Assembly (NCBI RefSeq): GCF_001543285.1
Contig: NZ_CP014164.1
Location: forward strand, 806,001-870,000
DNA from: Aerococcus viridans
GTDB taxonomy: Bacteria; Bacillota; Bacilli; Lactobacillales; Aerococcaceae
Length of the DNA: 64,000 bases
Reading direction: 5' to 3'
Positions within the stretch are counted from its first letter, which is position 1, and every line of letters starts with the position of its first letter. Shown in pieces: positions 8,822-17,069 of this stretch. Both the position numbers and the translations under genes were made by a program. The notes beneath the pieces are model-generated. The model ran no database searches, had not been told where the DNA came from, and saw only the letters and a program-made list of their open reading frames with translations.

Positions 8822-10094
8822 TAGCCAAGAATTTACCAAAGCAGCACCTATTATTCATACCCTCAATGAGGCTGGCTACGAGGCTTACTTTGTGGGTGGG
8901 GCTGTGCGGGACTTGCTATTAGACTTGCCCATCCATGATGTAGATATTGCCACCTCTGCCTATCCAGCTGAAGTTCAAGCCTTGTTCCCGCGTCATTTTG
9001 ATGTGGGCTTAGATCATGGGACGATTATGGTCTGGTTTGAAGGTGAAACCTATGAAATCACTACCTTTAGAACCGAATCGACCTATCAAGATTACCGTCG
9101 CCCGGACAAGGTAACCTTTGTTCAAAACTTAGAAGAAGACCTATTACGCCGTGACTTTACCATTAATGCCTTGGCCATGAATCCTGACCACAAGATAGTG
9201 GATTATTTCCATGGGCAAAAGGATTTAGCTGATAAAGTTATCCGGGCTGTGGGTAATCCACATGACCGGTTTAATGAAGATGGTCTCCGCATGATGCGAG
9301 GCGTTCGCTTTGCTAGTCAACTTGACTTTCAAATTGCGCCAGAAACCCTAGTAGCAATCGCTGAAAACGCTGGGATTTTAGTTCATATTGCAGTTGAACG
9401 AATTGCGGTTGAAATGAATAAACTGTGGATTGGTGTCAATTGGCACAAAGGATTAGACTATTTTCTTGAAACAGATTTAATTCAGTATGTACCCTATTTA
9501 GCGGATTACAAAGCTGTTTTCACAGATTTACTAGATTATACGAGTGACCAAGTCCAAATCCCAAATGAAAACTTTGCCTGGGCCTTATTCTTCTGGCGGG
9601 CCTTTGAACGAAATGGTAAGGAAGATTTGGCGGCCATTCAACAGCAAGTCCGCGAATTCACCAAGGCTTGGAAAATGTCTAACAAAGCCCAAAAGGATAT
9701 CCTTGCTTACTTAGATATCTTGATTTACCGGGCCCAAGCAGCTGAATGGACCCTAGCTGATTTATACGGCCGTGACCCAGATCAACTTGTCTTAGTGGAA
9801 GGTTTTATCGAAGCACAGCAAGCAGCTGGTCAAAAAAGTTTTAAAGCTATTTTCAACCAGTCAAAAGTCCAAACTGTTCAGGACTTATTTGACCAACTAC
9901 CGATTCACTCATTACGTGATTTAGCTATCAATGGTCAAGATATTGTTCAAGAAATCAATCCAAGAAATAAACGGGCTATCGGGCAAATGCTACAGTTTTT
10001 AGAGCAAGCTGTTGTGGCCCAAGATGTGGTGAATGACCGAGCGGCCTTATTGGCTTATCTAGATACCCATCATGATCAAATAAACGAAATTTAA
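8814..10094 (+). CDS. cca: CCA tRNA nucleotidyltransferase
   Basis: This enzyme adds or repairs the 3' CCA of tRNAs. The 426-residue protein is a class II nucleotidyltransferase: GGAVRD (28-33), the metal-binding HDVDIAT with Asp42 and Asp44, DHGTIMV, and RRDFTINALAMN (from 112), followed by the helical tRNA-binding body. It is needed in this genome because 22 of the 23 tRNA genes seen here do not encode CCA. It overlaps dapB by 8 bases and is followed 10 bp later by dinG. Confidence 0.97.
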   Translation: MTNSQEFTKAAPIIHTLNEAGYEAYFVGGAVRDLLLDLPIHDVDIATSAYPAEVQALFPRHFDVGLDHGTIMVWFEGETYEITTFRTESTYQDYRRPDKVTFVQNLEEDLLRRDFTINALAMNPDHKIVDYFHGQKDLADKVIRAVGNPHDRFNEDGLRMMRGVRFASQLDFQIAPETLVAIAENAGILVHIAVERIAVEMNKLWIGVNWHKGLDYFLETDLIQYVPYLADYKAVFTDLLDYTSDQVQIPNENFAWALFFWRAFERNGKEDLAAIQQQVREFTKAWKMSNKAQKDILAYLDILIYRAQAAEWTLADLYGRDPDQLVLVEGFIEAQQAAGQKSFKAIFNQSKVQTVQDLFDQLPIHSLRDLAINGQDIVQEINPRNKRAIGQMLQFLEQAVVAQDVVNDRAALLAYLDTHHDQINEI

Positions 10095-10113
10095 TTGTAG
10101 GAAGGTGTTAGAA

Positions 10114-12978
10114 GTGACAACCACTTATGCGGTTCTGGACTTAGAAACAACAGGATCTACATATGATAACGGTGACCGCATTATTCAAATTGGGGTAGCC
10201 TTTGTTCAGAACGGGCAGGTTGTGGATCAATTTGCTACGGATATCTTTCCTAACCAAGAAATTCCACGTGAAATTACTAAGTTGACCGGGATTACCAATG
10301 AACAAGTCAAGCGGGCGCCAAAGTTTGAAGCAGTTGCAGAAATCCTTTGGCAAAAGCTTTCCAACACGGTCATTGTTGCCCATAATATTGGCTTTGATTA
10401 CAAATTTTTAGACAAGAGCTTCCAAGCTCACGGTTACCCAGCTATGACCCATGACCGGGTAGATACTGTGGAAATGGTGCGGACCCTTTTCCCAACGGCA
10501 GATTCCTATAAACTTGGTGAATTCTGTCTAGCCCACGGCATCCAACTTGAAAATGCCCATACGGCCATTGATGATGCAGTGGCAACCGCCCATATTTTGA
10601 TTATGTGTCAGGAAAAAGTAGCCACCATGCCAGTCGAGTTATTCGCCCAACTTCAGCCATTCTTACATTATTTTATCGGGCAAACCGGCGACTACATGGC
10701 CTTATGGTTTAAAGACCACAAGGGGGCCAAACGTCCTTGCGAATACATCGCGCCATTTGTCTTGAATCCAAAATCAGCCAATTTTCATATTTTTCCTGCT
10801 GGCTTTGGGACAAAAGAAGCTAGCTATTTACAAGCTGATGATTTAAAGGTGATTGAAGCCAATCACGGGGTAAGCTTAGCGCCCCTTCAAAAGACCATGG
10901 TCAAAGATGTAGCACCATTTTTTCATGAGCAAGCGACCACTTCTACAGACACGAATAAAAGACCTAAATACGCCTTTCTAACGGCCAATGCAGGAGTAGG
11001 AAAATCCTTGGCCTACGTGGTATCGGCCTTATCAGCTGATGATACGGCTAGTCAACAAAACGGGGCTAAGTCTGGGGTAAATAACTGGCAAACTCAAGTG
11101 GTCATTTCAACCTCAACAGTGATCTTACAGCACCAGTTCTTGGATAAAACCGTCCAATTAGCGGCCAATTTATTAGGAAAACCCTTGAAAACAGTTATTT
11201 TAAAAGGGCAAAACCACTTTATCCAATTGACGAAATTGCAGAAATACACTCAACAGTTAAAGCAACATCCAGAAGCGGCCTTAAAACGAGATGTCTTAAT
11301 TTCAGTGGCCCTTTTTGTCTGGTTGCATGAAACCGAAACAGGTGACTTGCATGAACTGAATCCTGGCTTGAACAATGAGGTCTACTGGCAAAATGTCAAC
11401 CGCCAATCAAAAGGCAGCCGAAATGATGAAATTCAAAAGTGGGCAGAATATGCTTTCTATGAGCGACATGTGACGGAAGCCAAGTCTGCAGACATCGTGA
11501 TTTTAAACCACGCTTACTTTGTCTACCATTACCAAGATTTAATTGACCAAGCTATTTTGACAGAAAAAGCTAAGGTCATTATTGACGAATGCCATCAATT
11601 ACCAGTCACCGTCCACCAACAACAGATTAAGACCCTCCAATCGAAAGAGGTGGAGGAAACTTTGACGGCGATGGAACGAATGGTGCACCGGTTGATGGAC
11701 AAGGTAGTCTCCAACAATGTGAAAATCCAGGCAGTCGACAAACTCTACCATGTAGAGAAAAATTTGCAGGAAGCCTGGGACAATTTAGACCGGTTCATCG
11801 ATCAAATTTCGGATAAATTCCAAACCAAGTCTTACTACCAACGGCATACGGCGCAAAAGTCCTATTATATTGCCTATGACTATTATCTAGTAGCCAATTG
11901 GCGTGAATCGGCGCAAAAGGCAGTTACAGCCATGTCTAAGATGGTATCACCTTTGAAGGTCATTGCGAGACAGCTTTACCAAATGGAAATTTTGACCAAG
12001 CGGGCCTACCAGCAAATACTTGGCCAGTTAAACCAGTACGATTACGCAATTCAAATCTGGCTAGAAACAACTAAATCAAGTGAAAATTATTATGCGGACT
12101 TACAAGTCAACTTCGGCAAACACAATGTCCAAGTGACCATTGACCGCAAATTGTACACCAGTCAGTCTCATTTAGCGGCTATTTTCCAAGCGATTCCAAG
12201 CAAAATGTTATTGGTATCGGCGTCACTTGAGATCGTCCGGTCTAAAAATATGATCCAGTCATTATTTGGTATCGAGGACTTTGCCTGGTATTCTTTCATG
12301 GAAGATTCGTACACCCAGCAATTTGTCCAAGGCCGGAACCATCAAATTCGTGGCTATTACCTGGAAGATTTCCTCTCTATCGACAAATACAATGAAGACC
12401 AGGCTGCTATGGTGATTGCTGATTTGGTGGAAACCTTATGGACCAATCGCAAAACTATGCGGAAAATCCAAGTCTTCTTCCAGTCTAGGTCTTTGATGCG
12501 GGCAACGCAATTTGAAATGAAGCAGCGGATGGCTCGGTCTGACTATGGCAACCTGATTGTTCAAAACAATCAACGCAATCTAGACCGGTTAGCCCGTCAG
12601 TATGAAGACAGTTCACGAGCCATTTTATTCGCAGTGGCTAGTTTCCAAGAAGGGGTCCATCTCAATGCCAAAACGGACGCCTTTGTCCTAACCAGACTAC
12701 CATTCTCAGCGCCAGGTACGCCAGATGAATTGGCCAAGCAAGATTATCTAAAATCACTGGGCGATAACTATTTTGATGATGTGGCCTTACCGGATATGTT
12801 AATGAATTTAACGCAAATCTTTGGCCGGATGGCCGCGTCGGGTAGCCAAGATGCTATCTTTATCTCACTCGATAAACGGTTAGAAAAGGCAGCATATGCT
12901 GACCAAATTGCTGATGTGATGCCGGATGCTCTAAACATGCAGACGGTAAAACTTCAGGAATTGAAGCGGATAGATTAA
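10114..12978 (+). CDS. dinG: DinG-type exonuclease/helicase-like protein
   Basis: A 954-residue fusion. An N-terminal DEDD 3'-5' exonuclease (Asp9/Glu11 in LDLETTG, HNIGFDYKF at 90-98, HTAIDDAVATAH near 149-160) precedes a superfamily 2 XPD-like helicase body with Walker A ANAGVGKS (291-298) and DECH (491-494). There is no cysteine between the Walker A and DECH motifs, so the iron-sulfur cluster of Escherichia coli DinG is absent. In such Gram-positive homologues the nuclease activity is thought to dominate. I choose GTG 10114, since the AGGAAGG site at 10099-10105 overlaps the alternative GTG 10105. It probably acts in DNA repair. Confidence 0.9.
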   Translation: MTTTYAVLDLETTGSTYDNGDRIIQIGVAFVQNGQVVDQFATDIFPNQEIPREITKLTGITNEQVKRAPKFEAVAEILWQKLSNTVIVAHNIGFDYKFLDKSFQAHGYPAMTHDRVDTVEMVRTLFPTADSYKLGEFCLAHGIQLENAHTAIDDAVATAHILIMCQEKVATMPVELFAQLQPFLHYFIGQTGDYMALWFKDHKGAKRPCEYIAPFVLNPKSANFHIFPAGFGTKEASYLQADDLKVIEANHGVSLAPLQKTMVKDVAPFFHEQATTSTDTNKRPKYAFLTANAGVGKSLAYVVSALSADDTASQQNGAKSGVNNWQTQVVISTSTVILQHQFLDKTVQLAANLLGKPLKTVILKGQNHFIQLTKLQKYTQQLKQHPEAALKRDVLISVALFVWLHETETGDLHELNPGLNNEVYWQNVNRQSKGSRNDEIQKWAEYAFYERHVTEAKSADIVILNHAYFVYHYQDLIDQAILTEKAKVIIDECHQLPVTVHQQQIKTLQSKEVEETLTAMERMVHRLMDKVVSNNVKIQAVDKLYHVEKNLQEAWDNLDRFIDQISDKFQTKSYYQRHTAQKSYYIAYDYYLVANWRESAQKAVTAMSKMVSPLKVIARQLYQMEILTKRAYQQILGQLNQYDYAIQIWLETTKSSENYYADLQVNFGKHNVQVTIDRKLYTSQSHLAAIFQAIPSKMLLVSASLEIVRSKNMIQSLFGIEDFAWYSFMEDSYTQQFVQGRNHQIRGYYLEDFLSIDKYNEDQAAMVIADLVETLWTNRKTMRKIQVFFQSRSLMRATQFEMKQRMARSDYGNLIVQNNQRNLDRLARQYEDSSRAILFAVASFQEGVHLNAKTDAFVLTRLPFSAPGTPDELAKQDYLKSLGDNYFDDVALPDMLMNLTQIFGRMAASGSQDAIFISLDKRLEKAAYADQIADVMPDALNMQTVKLQELKRID

Positions 12979-13017
12979 AAATATGTTAGAATAGACCTAC
13001 AAAAGGGGCAAGAGATT

Positions 13018-13491
13018 ATGAAACGCAAATTATTTTCCATTTTGATCGCCGTAATGGTGATTTATTTGGTAGGGTCCACCTATATTTACGCGAATTCGCA
13101 ACAAATGGTGGCTAGTGCAGAAGCAGAAACGACGAAAGTCGCAAAGGATGCTGGCTTAACCAATATCACTGATTTTTATGTATTTAACAAAGATGAAACG
13201 TATTATACCGTTATGGGCGAAAACAGTGAAGGGCGCCAAGTTTATTTTGCCTACCAACCCGATACTGATTACCAGAAAATGGGCTTTGTAGATGAGATGG
13301 TTAACGAAGATAATGCCTTTTCACTGACAAGATACGAAATGCCTGATGTCAATGTAAGAACAGCCAACCTCGGTATCGAAAACGATACATTCGTGTGGGA
13401 AGTTTCATTCACAGATGCAGACGGCCGTCTCGGCTACCATTACATCAATGCAACAACTGGTGAATGGTACGAAACCATCAACGACTTATAG
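13018..13491 (+). CDS. DUF5590 (YpmB-like) membrane-anchored protein
   Basis: A 157-residue protein with one N-terminal membrane segment (about residues 5-25, KLFSILIAVMVIYLVGSTYI) and an extracytoplasmic domain ending in the PepSY-like sequence GYHYINATTGEWYE. It corresponds to YpmB, which lies between dinG and aspB in Bacillus. The family has no established biochemical role. Its stop codon touches the ribosome-binding site of the next gene, so it belongs to the same transcript. Confidence 0.82.
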   Translation: MKRKLFSILIAVMVIYLVGSTYIYANSQQMVASAEAETTKVAKDAGLTNITDFYVFNKDETYYTVMGENSEGRQVYFAYQPDTDYQKMGFVDEMVNEDNAFSLTRYEMPDVNVRTANLGIENDTFVWEVSFTDADGRLGYHYINATTGEWYETINDL

Positions 13492-13504
13492 GAGGAATGA
13501 GGCT

Positions 13505-14701
13505 ATGGAATTAGCAAATAGAATTAAAAAAATGCAGGGGTCACAAACATCAGCTGCTGCAGCTAAGGCTCGTGCACTACAAGCACAAGGAATTGACGTC
13601 ATCTCACTAGCAGTAGGGGAACCAGATTTTAATACCCCAGACTATATCCTAGAACAAGTAAAAGAGGATATGTCTGCAGGGCGCGGTCACCATTACACCG
13701 ATTCAACAGGGATTACACCTTTAAAGCAAGCCATCATTGACTATCATGCTGAATATGACAAGGTCAACTACACGTTAGATCAAGTCTTTATTGCCGATGG
13801 GGCGAAGATGGTCCTTTATTACACTTTCCAATCCCTATTAAACGAGGGGGACGAAGTCTTAATTCCAGCACCTTACTGGGTGAGCTACGTGGACCAAGTG
13901 AAGATGGCAGACGGGGTACCCGTGATTTTTGAAACATTATCAAGTGATAACTTTAGAATCACCCCAGAATTGTTAGACCAACATGTGACTGACAAAACAA
14001 AATTACTAGTCTTAAATACACCGTCAAACCCAACAGGGGCGATTATGAGTGAAGAAGACGCACGCGCAGTAGCCCAATACTGTTTAGACCACAACATCCT
14101 AGTGGTTGCCGATGAAATTTACTACCGTTTAGTCTACAACGGTCATCAAGCACAATCGATTGCAGCTATTTCACCGGAAGTTAAAGAAAATACAATCGTG
14201 ATTAATGGTTTCTCAAAAGCCTATGCGATGACAGGTTGGCGTTTAGGCTATGCCTTAGCGGACAATAAATATGTTGGCGCTTTTGCTAAATTGGCTAGTC
14301 AAATCAACTCAAACCCGGCAGGTATCAGTCAATTTGCAGCCTTAGCTGCCTTAACTGGTCCTCGTGAAGAGGCCGTTGAAGCCATGCGTAAAGAATTTGA
14401 AAACCGCCTAAATGCGGCCTACGAAGAAGTATTAACGATTCCGGGCTTTAGGTTAGATTTCAAACCGCAAGGGGCATTTTACCTATTCCCAGATGCAACT
14501 GAAACTGCTAGATTATGTGGCTATGAATCAGTAACTGACTTAGCCAATGCCTTCATCGATGAAGCACATGTTGTTGGTGTGCCTGGTGTGGCCTTTGGAA
14601 AGGCAGACCATATTCGTTTTTCATACGCAACCAACGAAGAAACATTTGCAGAAGCAATGAAACGTATCCGTGAATTTGTTCAAGGGAAAATGGCTAAATA
14701 A
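13505..14701 (+). CDS. aspB: Pyridoxal-phosphate aminotransferase, AspB type
   Basis: A class I aminotransferase of 398 residues, most likely interconverting aspartate and oxaloacetate with glutamate/2-oxoglutarate. Motifs include VGEPDFNTP near the N-terminus, LNTPSNPTGA, ADEIYYRL, and the PLP-binding lysine in NGFSKAYAMTGWRLGY. ATG 13505 is chosen because GGAGG at 13491-13495 is correctly spaced. The frame is open further upstream, inside the preceding gene. Gene order (dinG, ypmB, aspB, dnaD, nth) is that of Bacillus except that asnS is missing between aspB and dnaD. Aromatic substrates cannot be excluded. Confidence 0.92.
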   Translation: MELANRIKKMQGSQTSAAAAKARALQAQGIDVISLAVGEPDFNTPDYILEQVKEDMSAGRGHHYTDSTGITPLKQAIIDYHAEYDKVNYTLDQVFIADGAKMVLYYTFQSLLNEGDEVLIPAPYWVSYVDQVKMADGVPVIFETLSSDNFRITPELLDQHVTDKTKLLVLNTPSNPTGAIMSEEDARAVAQYCLDHNILVVADEIYYRLVYNGHQAQSIAAISPEVKENTIVINGFSKAYAMTGWRLGYALADNKYVGAFAKLASQINSNPAGISQFAALAALTGPREEAVEAMRKEFENRLNAAYEEVLTIPGFRLDFKPQGAFYLFPDATETARLCGYESVTDLANAFIDEAHVVGVPGVAFGKADHIRFSYATNEETFAEAMKRIREFVQGKMAK

Positions 14702-14734
14702 TAGACGCAATTTTTATCTGATAAAATGTGCATT

Positions 14735-14770
14735 AAAAAAGTTAGGTTACTTTATAGACCTAACTTTTTT
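14735..14770 (+). terminator. Terminator after aspB
   Basis: AAAAAAGTTAGGT and ACCTAACTTTTTT form a perfect 13-bp stem ending in T residues. It closes the TPR-to-aspB transcript. Confidence 0.88.
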
Positions 14771-14883
14771 GTATTATAATAGACGCGATAGCATTCGAGC
14801 AGACGGGCTATTTTTCAAGAAATGAATAACACGTCGGTAGATGAAATAGACAAGTAAGAAAAACGATGAAAGAAGGGTGACGC

Positions 14884-15531
14884 ATGCAAAGAGAATACTA
14901 TACAGTCCTACGCAACCGCATTTTAGAATCCTACCACCGGTTGAACATCTCAAATGAAGAAATGATGCTTTTAATCCACTTTCTAACTTTCCAACAAGCA
15001 GGGGAAGACTTTCCAGCTATTTCCCTGATTGGTCGGCGGATGAATGTAAAAGACCAACAACTTTATGACATGATTCAGTCTTTAATTGAACGAGGCTTTC
15101 TAAGTATTCCATCTTATAAGAATGACCAAGGCAAATCGGTGGAGTATTATTCCTTGGATCCTCTCTACCAGAAAATCACGCAATTGGATGAAATAGACGA
15201 AAGTGAACGATTTAAAGAAGCCAAAGCTACCAAAGAGGGCGAAGTGTTCGACATGATTCAAGTCGAATTTGGTCGTCAATTATCGCCAATTGAATATCAA
15301 AAGATTAGTGATTGGTTCAAGAAAGACGGTTATGACCCAGATGTTGTCAAGGAAGCCTTGAAGGAATCCGTCTTAAACAATGCCTATTCCTTGAATTATA
15401 TGGACCGGATCTTATTAAACTGGTCTAAACGTAAACAAACCCAAGCGAATGATTCAGCAGGTTTCAGTAAACAAAAAGCGCAAAACCAAGACCTCCCACC
15501 GGTACCAGTCACCAAATGGTTAAATAAATAA
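14884..15531 (+). CDS. dnaD: DnaD domain protein, primosome component
   Basis: DnaD helps load the replicative helicase at origins and stalled forks in low-GC Gram-positives. The 215-residue protein has an N-terminal winged-helix half (to about residue 100) and a C-terminal DnaB_2/DDBH2 half with SPIEYQKISDWFKKDGYDPD and the typical YSLNYMDRILLNW. A polar tail follows. It starts at ATG 14884 after AGAAGGGTG. It sits 22 bp from nth (43 bp from the preferred GTG), the same pairing as in Bacillus. Confidence 0.92.
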   Translation: MQREYYTVLRNRILESYHRLNISNEEMMLLIHFLTFQQAGEDFPAISLIGRRMNVKDQQLYDMIQSLIERGFLSIPSYKNDQGKSVEYYSLDPLYQKITQLDEIDESERFKEAKATKEGEVFDMIQVEFGRQLSPIEYQKISDWFKKDGYDPDVVKEALKESVLNNAYSLNYMDRILLNWSKRKQTQANDSAGFSKQKAQNQDLPPVPVTKWLNK

Positions 15532-15574
15532 TTCTTTAGAAAAATCATTTAATATGCAAGAGGGAGGATTAGCC

Positions 15575-16225
15575 GTGACCAAATTACCTTTAAAAACAAA
15601 AGCAGAAACGATTGCTATACTGGATGAGTTAGATAAACTATACCCCAATCCAAAAACCATGTTGGATTATCAAACCCCATTCCAATTAGTGATAGCGGTT
15701 CTGATGTCCGCGCAAACGACTGATGTGGCGGTCAATAAAGTGACACCCAACTTATTTGCCAAGTACCCGGATCCAGACCATATGGCTGAAGCAGAATTAG
15801 AGGACCTTGAATCCTATATCAAAACAATTGGCCTCTACCATAACAAGGCCAAGAATATGAAGAAGACAGCAATCATGATTCGTGATGAATTCAATGGACA
15901 GGTACCCAAAACTCGGGAAGAACTGATTCAATTACCGGGTGTAGGTCGGAAAACAGCCAACGTCGTCTTAAGTGAAGCCTTTGGAATCCCAACAATCGCG
16001 GTCGATACCCACGTAGAACGGGTGACCAAACGGATGGGTATTGTCGACCCGGATGCTAGCGTTAGACAAACGGAAGAAACTTTGATGGCGAAAATCCCTC
16101 AAGACAGATGGCGGGATGCCCACCACCAGTTCATTTATTTTGGTCGAGAATACTGCACTGCCCGTAATCCTAAATGTGTATCTGACCCGAGGATTACTTT
16201 CTGTGAATGTCGAAAGCTCAAATAA
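15575..16225 (+). CDS. nth: Endonuclease III (iron-sulfur ligand altered)
   Basis: A base-excision DNA glycosylase/AP lyase acting on oxidised pyrimidines. In the 216-residue protein the helix-hairpin-helix LPGVGRKTANV holds the catalytic Lys126, and VDTHVERV holds Asp144. The C-terminal cluster loop normally reads C-x6-C-x2-C-x5-C. Here it is Cys194-x6-Cys201-x2-Asp204-x5-Cys210, with an extra Cys212, so the third ligand is aspartate. Activity is probably retained, but the cluster may be absent or bound differently. Start GTG 15575 is preferred because GGGAGG (15562-15567) is well spaced; ATG 15554 precedes that site. Confidence 0.9.
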   Translation: MTKLPLKTKAETIAILDELDKLYPNPKTMLDYQTPFQLVIAVLMSAQTTDVAVNKVTPNLFAKYPDPDHMAEAELEDLESYIKTIGLYHNKAKNMKKTAIMIRDEFNGQVPKTREELIQLPGVGRKTANVVLSEAFGIPTIAVDTHVERVTKRMGIVDPDASVRQTEETLMAKIPQDRWRDAHHQFIYFGREYCTARNPKCVSDPRITFCECRKLK

Positions 16226-16274
16226 ATATCACATTTTTGAAGGCCAAATGAGAGAGTTATTTAGAGGCCGTCAC

Positions 16275-16303
16275 TTGATAAATATTTTGAATTTGGGTAT
16301 ATT
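16275..16303 (+). promoter_or_regulatory. marR-type gene promoter
   Basis: TTGATA (16275-16280), 17 bp, TATATT (16298-16303), 34 bp before the regulator start codon. Confidence 0.65.
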
Positions 16304-16306
16304 TAT
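16278..16306. promoter_or_regulatory. Inverted repeat, possible autoregulatory operator
   Basis: ATAAATAT (16278-16285) and ATATTTAT (16299-16306) are perfect inverted arms 13 bp apart, lying across the promoter. MarR proteins often repress themselves from such sites; binding here is inferred. Confidence 0.4.
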
Positions 16307-16336
16307 GAACAATGAAATGAAAGAGAAGGTGAAAAC

Positions 16337-16798
16337 ATGCCTGCAGAACATGACGGGACGCAAACAGCTGAAAGTTTACATGCCTTACGTGTCCATTTAA
16401 AAGGGAGTCAATACATCCTTGAAGTGCTTAAAAAAGATATGCGTAAGAAAGGTTTAAGTGAAAACGAGTTTACCGTCCTAGAGTTACTATATAATCGTGG
16501 TCAACAACCCATCCAACAAATTGGTAAACGTATCCTTATTCCATCATCAAGCTTAACTTATGTGATTGATCGCTTAGAGGATAAGGGTTTTGTTGAACGT
16601 ACGCATAACCCTGAAGACCGTCGAGTGATCTATGCTAAAATTACAAAACTAGGCCGCGAGAAAATGGCAGAAGTTTTCCCCGGACACAGTCAATTAATCG
16701 CTGATATGTTCCAAGAATTTAGCGCTGAAGATGTAGAAACGTTTATTCATTTAACCAAAAAACTAGGCTTTACAGCCCAAAAAATGCTAGAAAAATAA
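16337..16798 (+). CDS. MarR-family transcriptional regulator
   Basis: A 153-residue winged-helix repressor. The DNA-binding core is residues 35-105: NEFTVLELLYNRGQQPIQQI, the recognition helix around ILIPSSSLTYVIDRLEDKGF, and the wing THNPEDRRVIYAKIT. The last part is the dimerisation helix pair. It has its own promoter with an embedded inverted repeat and its own terminator, so it is monocistronic. The ligand and target genes cannot be read from the sequence. ATG 16337 follows AGAGAAGGTG. Confidence 0.88.
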   Translation: MPAEHDGTQTAESLHALRVHLKGSQYILEVLKKDMRKKGLSENEFTVLELLYNRGQQPIQQIGKRILIPSSSLTYVIDRLEDKGFVERTHNPEDRRVIYAKITKLGREKMAEVFPGHSQLIADMFQEFSAEDVETFIHLTKKLGFTAQKMLEK

Positions 16799-16939
16799 GA
16801 GGTGTGAAAAAAGCCGTTAAGAATCATTGTGCTGGACCAAAAGGGGAACAATTACTTGTGCGTAATTGGCGTATTATGGGAAGCATCGGAAGCCTTTGCC
16901 TTTTTTGAACCTGATATTAGGATGAATAGGATTTAATAT

Positions 16940-16975
16940 GGAGAAGTTTATCGATATGATAGCTTCTCCTTTTTC
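16940..16975 (+). terminator. Terminator after the MarR gene
   Basis: GGAGAAG pairs with CTTCTCC, followed by TTTTTC. The segment between the MarR stop (16798) and this hairpin holds no gene I can support. Confidence 0.8.
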
Positions 16976-17069
16976 TCGTCATCGATTATTGGTGAGCTTG
17001 GCCAAGATTTTCACATGTTGCAAAGTGTACGAATATGATATGATTATACAGAATGATTGGGGTGTTGAA

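Noticed and set aside
16116..16400. A 94-residue frame spanning the end of nth and the MarR start
   Set aside because: It overlaps two well-supported genes in another frame and has no family similarity.
16829..16936. A 35-codon frame beginning GTG between the MarR gene and its terminator
   Set aside because: It has no ribosome-binding site and no recognisable family; too weak to call.
16938..17069. An N-terminal extension of the YunD-like protein from ATG 16938
   Set aside because: That start lies at the edge of a terminator hairpin, and the extension has no homology; ATG 17070 with GGGGTG fits better.
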